From Chelativorans alearensis (GTDB lineage: Bacteria; Pseudomonadota; Alphaproteobacteria; Rhizobiales; Rhizobiaceae), in contig NZ_WQNI01000009.1 of the NCBI RefSeq assembly GCF_010993735.1, positions 124,001 to 188,000 of the forward strand: a DNA stretch of 64,000 nucleotides, given 5' to 3'. Under the pieces are notes generated by a model. It was given only the letters and a program-made list of their open reading frames with translations. It was not told where the DNA came from and did not search any database. Numbering within the stretch: the first letter of the stretch is position 1; each line of letters begins with the position of its first letter. Positions 29,492 through 39,221 of this stretch are shown in pieces. A program made the position numbers and the translations under genes.

Positions 29492-31398
29492 TAGCCGCGC
29501 TCCTTAAGCCAGGTTTCCAATTCTTCCGCCAGGTCTTCGGGCGAGCGGTCCACCGTGGGCAGGTGAACATCGGCCAATTCCGGCACCTCGTAGGGTGAAT
29601 CGACGCCGGTGAAGTTCTTGATCTCACCCCTGAGCGCGCGGGCGTAGAGCCCCTTGGGGTCGCGCTTGGCGCACTCTTCGAACGGCGTATCGACGAAGAC
29701 TTCGATGAACTCGCCTTCCTCCATCAGGTCGCGCGCCATCCGGCGCTCGGCCCGGAAAGGCGAGATGAAGGAGACCAGCACGATCAGCCCCGCCTCGGCC
29801 ATCAGGCGGGCCACCTCGGCGACGCGGCGGATGTTTTCCACCCGGTCTTCCTCGGTGAAGCCGAGGTCGCGGTTGAGCCCGTGACGCACGTTGTCGCCGT
29901 CGAGGATGTAGGTGTGGCGGCCGGCCGCATGCAGCTTTTTTTCCAGAAGGTTGGCAATGGTCGACTTGCCGGAACCCGAAAGGCCGGTGAACCACAGGAC
30001 AGCGGGCTTCTGATGCTTCAGTTCCGACCGCGACGCCTTGGTCACGTCCAGCGCCTGCCAATGGATATTGGCCGCCCGGCGCAAGGGGTGCAGGATCATG
30101 CCGGCGCCGACGGTGGCATTGGTCAGCCGGTCGATCAGCACGAAGGCGCCGGTGGTGCGGTTTTCCTCGAAGGAATCAAAGGCAATCGGCGCCTGGAGCG
30201 AGAAATTGCAGACGCCGACCTCATTCAGTTCGAGGGATTTCGCCGCCTCGTGGGCGAAATTGTTGACGTTGGTGCGGTGCTTCAGGTGGCTGACGGTGGC
30301 GTTCACCTGGTCCGTCTCCGTCCGCAACAGGTACATGCGGCCGGGAAGAAGCGGATGCTCGTCGAACCATACGACATTGGCCGCGAGTTGGTCGGCCACG
30401 TGCGGGCGGGCATTCGGCGCCACCAGCATGTTGCCGCGCGAAACCTCCACCTCGTCGTCGAGCAGCAGCGTCACCGCCTCGCCCTCCGACGCGCGCTCCC
30501 GGTCGCCGTCATAGGTGGCGATGCGCTTGACGCGCGAGCGCTTGCCCGACTTGGCCACCACCACGTCGTCGCCGACGGCGATGGAGCCGGAAGCCACCGT
30601 CCCCGCAAAGCCGCGGAACTCGTGGTTCGGCCGGTTCACGTATTGCACCGGAAAGCGGAACGGGCGTTCGGCCACATCGCCCTCGACATCCACCGTCTCC
30701 AGATGGTCGACGAGCGAGGGCCCGGTGTACCAGGGCGTCTTGTCCGACGCCCGCGTGACGTTGTCGCCATAGCGCGCCGACATCGGAATGGGCACGACCG
30801 AGGCAAAGCCGAGATCCTTGGAGAAGGCCTCGTACTCCGCCACGATCCGCTTGAAGACCCCCTCGTCGAAGTCGACGAGATCGATCTTGTTCACCGCCAG
30901 CACGATGTGGCGGATGCCCAGGAGCGAGGCGATGATGGAGTGGCGGCGCGTCTGCGCCAGCACGCCCTGCCGCGCATCGACCAGCACCACCGCAAGGTCT
31001 GCACTGGAGGCGCCGGTGGCCATGTTGCGGGTGTACTGCTCGTGGCCCGGCGTGTCGGCGACGATGAACTTGCGCTTCGGCGTCGCGAAAAAACGGTAGG
31101 CGACGTCGATGGTGATACCCTGTTGACGCTCTTCCTCAAGGCCGTCGACCAGAAGGGCGAGGTCGATGTCGTCGCCGGTTGTGCCGTGTTTTTTCGAGTC
31201 CTGCTCGAGGGTTGCGAGCTGATCTTCAAAAATCAGTTTAGTATCGTAGAGAAGCCGGCCGATCAGCGTCGACTTGCCGTCGTCCACCGAGCCGCAGGTG
31301 AGGAAACGCAGCAGCGTCTTCCTCTCCTGGCTCGCCAGATAGGTGCGGATATCGGCGGTCTCGGTGTCTGGAAGAACGGCCTCGTCGATCTTCAGCAT
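29485..31398 (-). CDS. cysNC: Bifunctional sulfate adenylyltransferase subunit 1 / adenylylsulfate kinase
   Basis: 637-residue fusion. Residues 1-430 are the CysN GTPase (G1 [16 protein letters not shown]3 [13 protein letters not shown]4 NKIDLV) that drives APS synthesis with CysD. About 455-637 are the CysC kinase (P-loop [16 protein letters not shown], then [15 protein letters not shown]) that makes PAPS. This fused form (NodQ/CysNC) is common in rhizobia. Its ATG shares a base with the cysD stop. The kinase implies PAPS is made, either for assimilation or for sulfated glycans or lipids. Confidence 0.95.
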   Translation of the reverse strand: MLKIDEAVLPDTETADIRTYLASQERKTLLRFLTCGSVDDGKSTLIGRLLYDTKLIFEDQLATLEQDSKKHGTTGDDIDLALLVDGLEEERQQGITIDVAYRFFATPKRKFIVADTPGHEQYTRNMATGASSADLAVVLVDARQGVLAQTRRHSIIASLLGIRHIVLAVNKIDLVDFDEGVFKRIVAEYEAFSKDLGFASVVPIPMSARYGDNVTRASDKTPWYTGPSLVDHLETVDVEGDVAERPFRFPVQYVNRPNHEFRGFAGTVASGSIAVGDDVVVAKSGKRSRVKRIATYDGDRERASEGEAVTLLLDDEVEVSRGNMLVAPNARPHVADQLAANVVWFDEHPLLPGRMYLLRTETDQVNATVSHLKHRTNVNNFAHEAAKSLELNEVGVCNFSLQAPIAFDSFEENRTTGAFVLIDRLTNATVGAGMILHPLRRAANIHWQALDVTKASRSELKHQKPAVLWFTGLSGSGKSTIANLLEKKLHAAGRHTYILDGDNVRHGLNRDLGFTEEDRVENIRRVAEVARLMAEAGLIVLVSFISPFRAERRMARDLMEEGEFIEVFVDTPFEECAKRDPKGLYARALRGEIKNFTGVDSPYEVPELADVHLPTVDRSPEDLAEELETWLKERGYC

Positions 31399-32303
31399 CA
31401 GAAGTACCCTTCCCGCTTTTTCTTCTCCATCGACCCTGTTTCGTCGCGGTCGATCAGCCGGCCCTGGCGCTCGGAGGTGCGCGCGGTAAGCATTTCAGCG
31501 ACGATGCCTTCCAGGGTCTCGGCGTCGGAGTCGATCGCGCCGGTCAACGGATAGCAGCCAAGTGTGCGGAAGCGTACCTTGCGCTCTTCAATTTTTTCGT
31601 CAGGCTGCAACTTGAGCCGGTCGTCGTCCACCAGGATCGTCATGCCGCCGCGGTCGACCACGGGCCGCTTCTTGGCGAAATAGAGCGGCACGATGGGGAT
31701 GTTCTCCTGCAGGATGTATTGCCAGATATCGAGCTCGGTCCAGTTGGACAGCGGGAAGACGCGGATCGACTCTCCTTGGGCGATGCGCGTGTTGTAGATC
31801 TTCCACATCTCCGGGCGCTGGTTCTTCGGGTCCCAGCCATGGCTTGAATTGCGGAAGGAGAAGATGCGCTCCTTGGCCCGGCTCTTCTCCTCGTCGCGGC
31901 GGGCGCCGCCAAAGGCCGCGTCGAAGCCGTATTTGTCGAGTGCCTGGCGCAGCGCAACCGTCTTCATCACGTGGGTATGGACGTTGGAGCCGTGGGTAAA
32001 CGGGCCGATGCCGTCGCGCACGCCGTCCTCGTTGATGTGCACCAGCAGATCGAAGCCGAGCTCGGCCGCCATGCGGTCGCGGAAGGCGATCATCTCGCGG
32101 AACTTCCAGGTGGTGTCCACATGGAGGAAGGGAAACGGCGGCTTGGCCGGGTAAAAAGCCTTCATCGCCAGATGAAGGAGGACGGAAGAATCCTTGCCGA
32201 TCGAATAAAGCATGACCGGCTTGGAAAAGCTCGCCGCGACCTCACGCATAATGTGGATCGACTCTGCCTCAAGGCGCTGGAGATGCGTAAGTGGTGCCGG
32301 CAT
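31398..32303 (-). CDS. cysD: Sulfate adenylyltransferase subunit 2
   Basis: 301-residue PP-loop ATP pyrophosphatase domain protein. The P-loop [12 protein letters not shown] lies at residues 34-45, with blocks [11 protein letters not shown] and [20 protein letters not shown]. It forms APS from sulfate and ATP with CysN. The start at 32303 ([21 protein letters not shown]) has AGGAAC upstream; the longer frame to 32369 adds an unrelated tail. First gene of cysD-cysNC-cysQ. Confidence 0.94.
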   Translation of the reverse strand: MPAPLTHLQRLEAESIHIMREVAASFSKPVMLYSIGKDSSVLLHLAMKAFYPAKPPFPFLHVDTTWKFREMIAFRDRMAAELGFDLLVHINEDGVRDGIGPFTHGSNVHTHVMKTVALRQALDKYGFDAAFGGARRDEEKSRAKERIFSFRNSSHGWDPKNQRPEMWKIYNTRIAQGESIRVFPLSNWTELDIWQYILQENIPIVPLYFAKKRPVVDRGGMTILVDDDRLKLQPDEKIEERKVRFRTLGCYPLTGAIDSDAETLEGIVAEMLTARTSERQGRLIDRDETGSMEKKKREGYF

Positions 32304-32338
32304 ATGTTCCTGACCCTTTGATAAGTTGCCCGCCACTA

Positions 32339-32353
32339 TGTTGCAGTGCAACA
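32339..32353. promoter_or_regulatory. 15-base perfect palindrome upstream of cysD
   Basis: TGTTGCAGTGCAACA, centred 43 bases upstream of the cysD start. A symmetric site in this position suggests a repressor or activator operator for the sulfate-activation genes. The cognate factor is unknown. Confidence 0.45.
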
Positions 32354-32512
32354 CCAAGACTGTGGACATAACATGACGGTTCTGTGCTCCTCAAGGCGAG
32401 GTTACCCAATAGGTTCCATCTGCCGATGCGCGTTTTGCGCCGTTCGCGCGGAATGCGGAATGTTCTTCCGGAGCACTCGAAAATCGGTCTGATTGCATGT
32501 CCGGCCCGGCAT

Positions 32513-33634
32513 TCAAGCTCCCTTCACCGCCTGGCGAACGACAGCAGCGACACGCTCCTGATCGGCCTTGGAAAGATAGGGATGCATGGGCAGGCACAAG
32601 ATGCGCTCCGGCAGGCTTTCCGAAACGGGCAGCCCCTTCGGTGCGCGCGGATAGGCGGCATAGGCCTCCTGCAGGTGCAGGGGCTTCTCGTAGTAGACGA
32701 CGGACGGGATGCCCTCTTCCCTGAGGCTGGCGCGCACGACGTCGCGCGCAGGTGTCTCGATCGCATACTGCGCCCATGCGGAGCGGCTTCCGGCCGGTAC
32801 CGAGGGTACCTTCACCACGTCGCCCAGCATCTCATGATAGCGCGCTGCGACTTCCTGGCGCAGGTCCATCTCCTCCGGCAGGATGGCGAGCTTTTCGATG
32901 AGGATCGCCGCCTGCAGCGTGTCGAGCCGCGAGTTAAGGCCGATGCGCACATTGTCGTACTGGCTCTCGCCCTTGCCATGGAAGGCGACCGAGCGCAGCA
33001 CCTCGGCAAGGTCCGCATCGTTGGTGAACATGGCGCCGCCGTCGCCGTAGCAGCCGAGGGGCTTGGCCGGATAGAAGCTGGTGCCGGCGACATCGCCGAA
33101 GGCACCGCACATGGTGTTGCCGTAGGAACCGCCGGTCGCCTGCGCCGCGTCCTCGACGATGCGCAGTCCTTCGCGCTCGGCGATCCTGGCGATACCGTTG
33201 TACTCGGCGGCAAGGCCGAAGAGATCGACGGGGATGATCGCCTTCGGCGTCAGGCGGCCTTCCTCGCGCACATGGGCGATCGCCGCCTCCAGGCTTTCAA
33301 GGTCGATGTTGTAGCTGTCGGGGTCGATATCGACGAAGACCGGCGCCGCGCCCGTAAGCGCCACCACTTCCGCCGTCGCGGCGAAGGTGAAGCTCGGGCA
33401 GAAGACGGCGTCGCCCGGGCCGATGCCGAACGCCATCAGCGGCATGAGAAGCGCGTCGGTGCCGTTGGCGCAGGCGACCGCATGCTTCACGCCGATATAG
33501 TCGGCGATCTTCTCCTCGAACTCGGCGACCTCCGGCCCGAGGATGTAGCGGCCCTCGGCCAGAACCTTGGCCAGCCTCTTCTCGAGCCGGCCCTTTATGC
33601 GTTCGCGCTGCGCGCCGAGATCGATGAATTGCAT
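32513..33634 (-). CDS. DegT/DnrJ/EryC1/StrS-family sugar aminotransferase
   Basis: 373-residue PLP enzyme that aminates a keto-sugar nucleotide. Catalytic lysine in SFYPAKPLGCYGDGGA; other family blocks are CANGTDALLMPLMAFGIGPGD, SFTFAATAEVVALTGA, VDLFGLAAE and EDAAQATGGSYG. The start at 33634 (MQFIDLGAQR) is chosen over 33709 because the family begins here and GAGG lies upstream. With the dehydratase at 35578 and the transferase at 37524 it fits 4-amino-sugar (bacillosamine-like) synthesis for a surface glycan, as with PglE/WbpE. The substrate is inferred. Confidence 0.85.
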   Translation of the reverse strand: MQFIDLGAQRERIKGRLEKRLAKVLAEGRYILGPEVAEFEEKIADYIGVKHAVACANGTDALLMPLMAFGIGPGDAVFCPSFTFAATAEVVALTGAAPVFVDIDPDSYNIDLESLEAAIAHVREEGRLTPKAIIPVDLFGLAAEYNGIARIAEREGLRIVEDAAQATGGSYGNTMCGAFGDVAGTSFYPAKPLGCYGDGGAMFTNDADLAEVLRSVAFHGKGESQYDNVRIGLNSRLDTLQAAILIEKLAILPEEMDLRQEVAARYHEMLGDVVKVPSVPAGSRSAWAQYAIETPARDVVRASLREEGIPSVVYYEKPLHLQEAYAAYPRAPKGLPVSESLPERILCLPMHPYLSKADQERVAAVVRQAVKGA

Positions 33635-33847
33635 GCCTGCCTGCCTCGCCCCATGATAGTCTTCGATTGAACCCGCCCGGTGAATATGCGTGCGCAGGGC
33701 GTTTCGCAACAGAAAGGCACGTTCACTCTGTCGCAGGCGTTGTTACACGCGGTGACTGTGCGGGCGCCGCTGCTTGTTGCGTCGCACAATCATCACCTTT
33801 AACAAATACGCACCTTTGGGGGGCAGACTAGGGCAGACCAGGAGAGA

Positions 33848-35209
33848 ATGAGTATGAGCGCACCGTTCAAGGCGTATGACGTTCGCGGACAGATTCCCGG
33901 CGAGATCAACGTTCCCTTCGCATATCGTTTTGCCCAGGCGGCGAAAAAGGCCCTGTCACTGGGGACGGTGGTGGTCGGGCATGACATGCGGCTCGACAGT
34001 CCCGCCCTCGCCGGCGCGCTCGCCCAAGGGCTTCTGGACAGCGGCGTCGACGTCCTGCCGGTCGGGCTATGCGGCACGGAGGAGGTCTATTTCCACACCG
34101 CCCGCTCGGGCGCCGACGCCGGGCTTATGGTCACCGCCAGCCACAACCCGCTGGACTACAACGGCATCAAGATGGTGCTGAAGGGCGCGGCGGCGGCCAC
34201 ACCCGACAACGCCTTCAACGCCATCGAGGAGCTTATGCGCTCCGACCGCACGCTCTCGCCCGTGGACAGCTACGGCGAGCGCGGCAGCCTACAGCCCGTC
34301 TGCGACCGCGACGCCTATATCGAGCGGCTCCTGGAAGAGGTGGCCGGCCAGGCACTGAAGCCGCTCAAGATCGTCTGCCACGCCGGCAACGGCTGTGCCG
34401 GCCCCATCATCGACCTTCTCGAAGAGCACCTGCCCTTCACCTTCATCAAGATCGACCACGAGCCCGACCCACGGCTCCCCAACGGCATTCCCAACCCGCT
34501 CCTGAAGGAAAAGCGGCAGAAAGCGAGCCAGGCCGTGGTCGAGCATGGCGCCGACCTCGCCATCGCCTGGGACGGCGACTTCGACCGCTGCTTCCTCTAC
34601 GACCACAAGGGCCGCTTCGTGGAGGGCTATTACCTCGTCGGCATGATCGCCAAGCGCATGCTGGAAAAGGCGCCCGGCAGCACCATCCTCTACGACCCGC
34701 GCCTGACCTGGAACACCATCGACATCGTCGAAGGCATGGGCGGCATCGCGAAGCCGTGCCGCACCGGCCACGCCTACTTCAAGCGCATGATGCGCGAGGA
34801 GAACGCCATCTACGGCGGCGAGATGAGCGCGCACCACTATTTCCGCGACTTCAGCTACTGCGATTCGGGCATGCTCACCTGGCTCGACGTGGTGTGCGAA
34901 CTGTCGGCCACCGGCTCGACCCTCGCCGAGACGCTGGAGGAGCGCATCGCCAAGTTCCCCTGCTCCGGCGAGATCAACTTCACCGTCGATGACGCCAAGG
35001 CCGTGCAGGAAAGGGTCGCCGACCATTTCGGCCGCGCCAACCCGGCCCTCGAGACCGTCGACGGGCTCGGCATGGTCTTCGACGACTGGCGCTTCAACCT
35101 GCGCGCCTCCAACACAGAGCCGCTGCTGCGCCTCAATGTGGAGACGCGGGCGAATCAGAAGCTCCTGGAGGAGAAGGTGGCGGAGCTGAGCGGCCTGATC
35201 GAGGGATGA
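33848..35209 (+). CDS. Phosphomannomutase / phosphoglucomutase
   Basis: 453-residue alpha-D-phosphohexomutase. Active serine Ser98 in VTASHNP, metal loop DGDFDRCF, sugar-binding GGEMSAHHYFRD, and phosphate-binding ASNTEPLLRLNVE. It interconverts hexose 6- and 1-phosphates, supplying GDP-mannose or UDP-glucose precursors for polysaccharides. Two in-frame ATGs, 33848 and 33854; AGGAG at 33840-33844 suits the second better by spacing. Divergent from the aminotransferase across a 213-base gap in which no clear promoter was found. Confidence 0.92.
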   Translation: MSMSAPFKAYDVRGQIPGEINVPFAYRFAQAAKKALSLGTVVVGHDMRLDSPALAGALAQGLLDSGVDVLPVGLCGTEEVYFHTARSGADAGLMVTASHNPLDYNGIKMVLKGAAAATPDNAFNAIEELMRSDRTLSPVDSYGERGSLQPVCDRDAYIERLLEEVAGQALKPLKIVCHAGNGCAGPIIDLLEEHLPFTFIKIDHEPDPRLPNGIPNPLLKEKRQKASQAVVEHGADLAIAWDGDFDRCFLYDHKGRFVEGYYLVGMIAKRMLEKAPGSTILYDPRLTWNTIDIVEGMGGIAKPCRTGHAYFKRMMREENAIYGGEMSAHHYFRDFSYCDSGMLTWLDVVCELSATGSTLAETLEERIAKFPCSGEINFTVDDAKAVQERVADHFGRANPALETVDGLGMVFDDWRFNLRASNTEPLLRLNVETRANQKLLEEKVAELSGLIEG

Positions 35210-35220
35210 CGTCTGGCTTG

Positions 35221-35254
35221 CCAAGCCGAAGCTTGCAAAGCAAGCGAAGGCTGG
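35221..35254. terminator. Imperfect hairpin between the phosphomutase and tRNA-Gln
   Basis: Arms built around GCTTGC (35231-35236) and GCAAGC (35240-35245), extended outward by CCAAGCCG/GGCTGG with mismatches. It sits between the convergent phosphomutase and tRNA genes; no T-run, so its role as a terminator is tentative. The remainder of the 35327-35577 gap shows no recognisable feature. Confidence 0.4.
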
Positions 35255-35326
35255 CTGGGGCGGCAGGATTCGAACCTGCGCATGGCGGTACCAAAAACCG
35301 CTGCCTTACCACTTGGCTACGCCCCA
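35252..35326 (-). tRNA. tRNA-Gln (anticodon TTG)
   Basis: 75-base cloverleaf on the minus strand with encoded CCA. The seven-base acceptor TGGGGCG pairs with CGCCCCA, the discriminator is G, the T-arm loop reads TTCGAAT, and the anticodon loop TTTTGGT gives TTG (UUG), reading CAA/CAG. The D-arm contains AGTGGTAAGGC. Confidence 0.96.
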
Positions 35327-35577
35327 ACGCCTGACAGCCGTTCCCGGCTGCCGGCGGACGCAGCCCATATAGAGGCACCGGCCCTCCAAGGCAACGGCGA
35401 ATGAAACCCCATCACGCAACCGAAACAGCATATTGCGGTTGGTGATGCCTTCATGTTCGACCTTTGCCACAATTGCTGCTAGGGAAAGCGCTAAGCTTGA
35501 TTTGCCGTCTGTTGCGGGTACGTTGCGGTGCGCTGCCTTTAGGCAGGGGGGCTATACGCAATTCGGTATTGTAAACC

Positions 35578-37509
35578 ATGACCTTGACCCGAATCCGAAA
35601 CTGGATTCATTCCCGTCCGCGCAGCATCAAGAGAATGGTGCTTGTGGCCACCGACGTCGTCGGGCTGATGCTCATCATCTGGCTCGCCTTCTGCTATCGC
35701 TTCGAGCGGATTTTTATCCCCAACCGCGAGCAGATGATGTTCATCGCCGCCGGGCCGATCATCGCCATCCCGATCTTCATCCGCATGGGGCTCTACCGTG
35801 CCGTTCTGCGCTATCTCAGGGAACGGGCGATCTGGACCATCATCCAGGCGGTGACGATCTCCGCCCTCATCTGGGTCAGCATGGCCTTCCTCACCCTTTC
35901 CTACGGCTCGGAGGGCATTCCGCGCACCATCGCCGTGCTCTATTGGGCCGGCGGCATCATCGCCGTCGCCGGCAGCCGCTTCGGCGCCAAGTGGCTGCTC
36001 GGTCTCGGCATGCCGAAGGCGAAGGACAAGAAGCGGGTGCTGATCTACGGCGCCAGCGATGCCGCCGCACAGCTCACCGAGGCGCTGCACGCGGCAGGCG
36101 ATTGCCGGGTGATGGCCTTCGTCAGCGACGACGAGGGCCTGCACGGCATGGATATCCTCGGTATCCGCATCCATCCCTCGGAGCGGCTGGAGGAGCTTAT
36201 CAGCACCATCGGCATCGAGGAGGTCATCATCGCCACCTCCTCCGCCAGCCCGCGTGAGCGGCGCGATCTGGTGGCCAGCATCGGCCGTTTCCCGGTCAAG
36301 ATCCGCGTCTTGCCGCCGATCGCCGATCTCGCCGCCGGCAAATACATCGTCAGCTATGTGCGCGACATCGACATTGACGATCTTCTGGGGCGCCCGCCGG
36401 TGCCCGCCGATCCGGCGCTGCTCAAGACGCCGGTCGAGGGCCGCGTCATCATGGTGACGGGTGCTGCCGGCTCCATCGGCTCGGCGCTCTGCCGCACCAT
36501 CGCGCAGGCCAAGCCCGCGAAGATGGTGCTGCTGGAATTCAACGAACTCGGCCTCTACCAGATCGAGCGCGAGTTGCGCGGCTACGGCTGCTTCCCCGTT
36601 GTCGCCGTGCTCGGCTCCGTCACGGATCAGCATCTCGTGCGCCGCACGCTTGCCGCCCACAAGGTGGAGACCGTCTATCACTGCGCCGCCTACAAGCATG
36701 TTTCCCTGGTCGAGGAAAACCAGATCGAAGGCGTGCGCAACAACGTCCTTGGCACGCTGACGCTGGTCGAGGAGGCGTGTACGGGAGGCGTCGAGAACTT
36801 CATCCTGATTTCCTCCGACAAGGCGGTGCGGCCGAAGAGCGTGATGGGCGCCACTAAGCGCTGGGCGGAGCTGATCGTGCGCCACTACGGCAAGGAAGCG
36901 GCAAAGGCTGGAAAGAAGCGCGTCTTCGCCTGCGTGCGTTTCGGCAACGTGATCGGCTCCAGCGGCTCCGTCGTGCCGCTCTTCAAGGAGCAGATCGCCG
37001 CCGGCGGCCCGGTGACGCTGACGCATGAAGATATGACGCGCTACTTCATGTCCGTGCGTGAGGCGGCGGAATTGATCGTGCAGGCCGGCGCCCTGTCGCA
37101 GTCGGGGGACATCCTGCTTCTCGACATGGGCGAGCCGGTGAAGATCCGCGATCTGGCCGAAGACATGATCATGCTTGCCGGCCTGACGGTGCGCAACGAG
37201 GAAAACCCCGACGGCGACATCGAGATCGTCACCATCGGCATGCAGCCGGTGGAGAAGCTGAACGAAGAGCTCTTCTACGATCCCGATGGCGTCAACGCCA
37301 CGCGGCATCCGAAGATCCTGCGCGCCAAGGCGCAGAACAACAGGGCCGGCCGGATCCCCGCCATGCTGGAACAGCTCAAGGAGGCCATCGATCGCGCCGA
37401 CGAGGCAGCGGTGCGCCAGGCGCTCTTCGGCCTCTTGGAAGAAAAGGGCGGGAAGCCGGCCCTGCAGCCGCCGGTGGAGGCGAACGAAAACCTTCGGCAC
37501 TCGGCTTGA
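35578..37509 (+). CDS. Membrane nucleotide-sugar 4,6-dehydratase (CapD/WbpM/PglF-like)
   Basis: 643 residues. Four N-terminal membrane segments (about residues 18-135) precede two Rossmann units; the catalytic one starts at VTGAAGSIGSALC (about 293) and carries SSDKAVRPKSVMGATKRWAE, the SDK...TK signature of UDP-GlcNAc 4,6-dehydratases in which Met replaces the usual Tyr. FGNVIGSSGSVVPLFKEQI follows. It makes a 4-keto-6-deoxy sugar nucleotide, the substrate for the aminotransferase at 32513. It overlaps the frame of the next gene by a few bases. No strong Shine-Dalgarno at 35578. Confidence 0.9.
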   Translation: MTLTRIRNWIHSRPRSIKRMVLVATDVVGLMLIIWLAFCYRFERIFIPNREQMMFIAAGPIIAIPIFIRMGLYRAVLRYLRERAIWTIIQAVTISALIWVSMAFLTLSYGSEGIPRTIAVLYWAGGIIAVAGSRFGAKWLLGLGMPKAKDKKRVLIYGASDAAAQLTEALHAAGDCRVMAFVSDDEGLHGMDILGIRIHPSERLEELISTIGIEEVIIATSSASPRERRDLVASIGRFPVKIRVLPPIADLAAGKYIVSYVRDIDIDDLLGRPPVPADPALLKTPVEGRVIMVTGAAGSIGSALCRTIAQAKPAKMVLLEFNELGLYQIERELRGYGCFPVVAVLGSVTDQHLVRRTLAAHKVETVYHCAAYKHVSLVEENQIEGVRNNVLGTLTLVEEACTGGVENFILISSDKAVRPKSVMGATKRWAELIVRHYGKEAAKAGKKRVFACVRFGNVIGSSGSVVPLFKEQIAAGGPVTLTHEDMTRYFMSVREAAELIVQAGALSQSGDILLLDMGEPVKIRDLAEDMIMLAGLTVRNEENPDGDIEIVTIGMQPVEKLNEELFYDPDGVNATRHPKILRAKAQNNRAGRIPAMLEQLKEAIDRADEAAVRQALFGLLEEKGGKPALQPPVEANENLRHSA

Positions 37510-37523
37510 GCGGAGGTGGAGAC

Positions 37524-38108
37524 GTGGTGCAGACCGCTTCCGGCGATGCCGCCCTGCAAGAAGGATACCCCCTCCCCCGCGGCAAGCGGGCGTTCGACCT
37601 GGCGATTGCGCTTCCCGCCGCCGTCGTGGCCGCGCCCGTGGTGCTTGCCGCCGCCCTTCTCGTCCGCGCCACGTCCAGCGGTCCGGCATTCTACGCCCAG
37701 ACCCGCCTTGGCCGCGGCGCGGTCTCCTTCCGCTGTTACAAGCTCAGGACCATGCGCGCCGGTACGCCCTCCGTGCCCACCCATGAGGCAAGACCTGATG
37801 CCGTGACGCCGGTCGGCCGCTTCCTGCGCGGGACCAAGCTCGACGAGCTGCCGCAGCTCTGGAACGTTCTCAAGGGGGAGATGTCACTCGTCGGCCCCCG
37901 CCCCTGCCTGCCGGAGCAGGAAGAGCTCATCCGCCACCGCGAAAGGCTCGGCGTCTTTGCCGCCGCCCCCGGCATCACCGGTCTGGCGCAGGTGCGCGGC
38001 ATCGACATGTCGAAGCCGGCCTTGTGCGCCCAGACCGACGCCGAATATCTCAGCCGGTGGTCGATCCGGCGGGATCTCGCGCTTTTGGCGCGCACCGTCC
38101 GGCTTTAG
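37524..38108 (+). CDS. Priming sugar-phosphate transferase (bacterial sugar transferase, PglC-like)
   Basis: About 194 residues. A membrane anchor ([24 protein letters not shown]) is followed by the conserved core [40 protein letters not shown] and [11 protein letters not shown]. It transfers a sugar 1-phosphate from a nucleotide sugar to undecaprenyl phosphate, starting a glycan. GTG 37524 is chosen because GGAGG (37512-37516) precedes it by seven bases; the frame opens at TTG 37506, which overlaps the dehydratase stop. Likely co-transcribed with the dehydratase. Confidence 0.88.
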   Translation: MVQTASGDAALQEGYPLPRGKRAFDLAIALPAAVVAAPVVLAAALLVRATSSGPAFYAQTRLGRGAVSFRCYKLRTMRAGTPSVPTHEARPDAVTPVGRFLRGTKLDELPQLWNVLKGEMSLVGPRPCLPEQEELIRHRERLGVFAAAPGITGLAQVRGIDMSKPALCAQTDAEYLSRWSIRRDLALLARTVRL

Positions 38109-38109
38109 A

Positions 38110-38207
38110 GCAATTCCAGGAAAAGTGGAAACCGGTTTTCCGTCCGGAATTGCGACAAACAACGTGTTAGACCAGTTCATCGATTCAATGAAACGATGAA
38201 CTGGCCT
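38110..38207. repeat. Double palindromic intergenic repeat
   Basis: Two adjacent hairpins: GCAATTCC...GGAATTGC containing GGAAAA...TTTTCC, then CCAGTTCATCG...CGATGAACTGG. Both ends carry TAGAGC-type sequence. The composition resembles common rhizobial intergenic palindromes. It fills the space between convergent genes. Confidence 0.7.
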
Positions 38208-39084
38208 AGAGCGCAATTTCCATGCTCCCAGCCAGAAGCCATTCCCGGAATGCCTTCATGGAGGCCGTTTCCTCGCGCGATTTGAGCCGCGTCAGCCAGT
38301 AGCTTCCCGCGGGCACGGCGGTCTTGAACGACCGAACGATCCGCCCTTCCTCGATCTCCCGGGCGAACATGGAAACGGGAACGAGTGCCGCGCCCACCCC
38401 GCGCGCCGCCGCCTCCACCAGGGCGAGCGAGGAATCGAACATCCAGCCGCGCAGGCTCGGCGGCTCGGCGCCGGCGGCTTGGAACCACAGGGCCCATTCG
38501 TCCCTCCGGTAAGAGCGCAAGAGAACCTCGTTCGCCAAATCGGCCGGGTGCTTCAGCCGCGCGGCAAGCTGTGGCGCGCAAACGGGCGACAGCGGCGCCT
38601 CCATCAGATGGACCGCCTCGGTGCCATGCCACGCGCCGTCGCCGAAGCGGATGGAGAAATCGAGGCCATCAGCGAGAATGTCGGCGCGGTTGTTGTTCGT
38701 CTTGAGCCGGAGATCGATGGAGGGATACCGGTCCCGGAAGACTTTTAGCCGCGGCAGAAGCCAGCCGATGGCAAAGGTGCCGACCACGCCGACGGTCAGG
38801 ATCTCCTGGAAATTGCCCTCCTCGAACTGGCTGAGCGTGGCGCTCATGCGGCGGAACGCGTCGGTGAGCACCGGCTGCAGGGCATGGCCCTCGTCGGTAA
38901 GCGCCAGGCCCCGCGGGAGGCGTTTGAAGAGCCTCACCCCCAACGTCTCCTCGAGCGCCTTCACCTGGTGGCTGATCGCCGTTTGCGTGACCCTGAGTTC
39001 CAGTCCGGCACGGGTGAAGCTGCAGAGCCGCGCCGACGCCTCGAAAGCGCGCAGAGCGTTCAGTGGCAGTTGCGAGACGTCCAT
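38206..39084 (-). CDS. LysR-family regulator, AmpR/GcvA type
   Basis: 292 residues. N-terminal LPLNALRAFEASARLCSFTRAGLELRVTQTAISHQVKALE is the AmpR/GcvA-type LysR helix-turn-helix; the effector domain begins near TVGVVGTFAIGWLLPRL. It diverges from a class A beta-lactamase with a 137-base gap, the arrangement by which AmpR-type proteins control beta-lactamase genes in response to cell-wall fragments. Specific control is inferred from layout; no ampG or ampD gene is in the window. Confidence 0.85.
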   Translation of the reverse strand: MDVSQLPLNALRAFEASARLCSFTRAGLELRVTQTAISHQVKALEETLGVRLFKRLPRGLALTDEGHALQPVLTDAFRRMSATLSQFEEGNFQEILTVGVVGTFAIGWLLPRLKVFRDRYPSIDLRLKTNNNRADILADGLDFSIRFGDGAWHGTEAVHLMEAPLSPVCAPQLAARLKHPADLANEVLLRSYRRDEWALWFQAAGAEPPSLRGWMFDSSLALVEAAARGVGAALVPVSMFAREIEEGRIVRSFKTAVPAGSYWLTRLKSREETASMKAFREWLLAGSMEIAL

Positions 39085-39221
39085 GGGGTGGCTCCAGACC
39101 AGGGGACAAAGACCAATATTTCCTCATGTCTGCGTCGAGAATTGATCGTTTGTCTAGGGGTAAGCCTCGCCGCATAGTCCGCCACCGAGGCGGGGGCGCC
39201 ATCAAGACGAAGGAAACGAGA

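Noticed and set aside
38110-38207. Terminator pair serving both convergent genes
   Set aside because: The hairpins lack T-runs and carry repeat-like ends; annotated as an intergenic palindromic repeat, with terminator function unproven.
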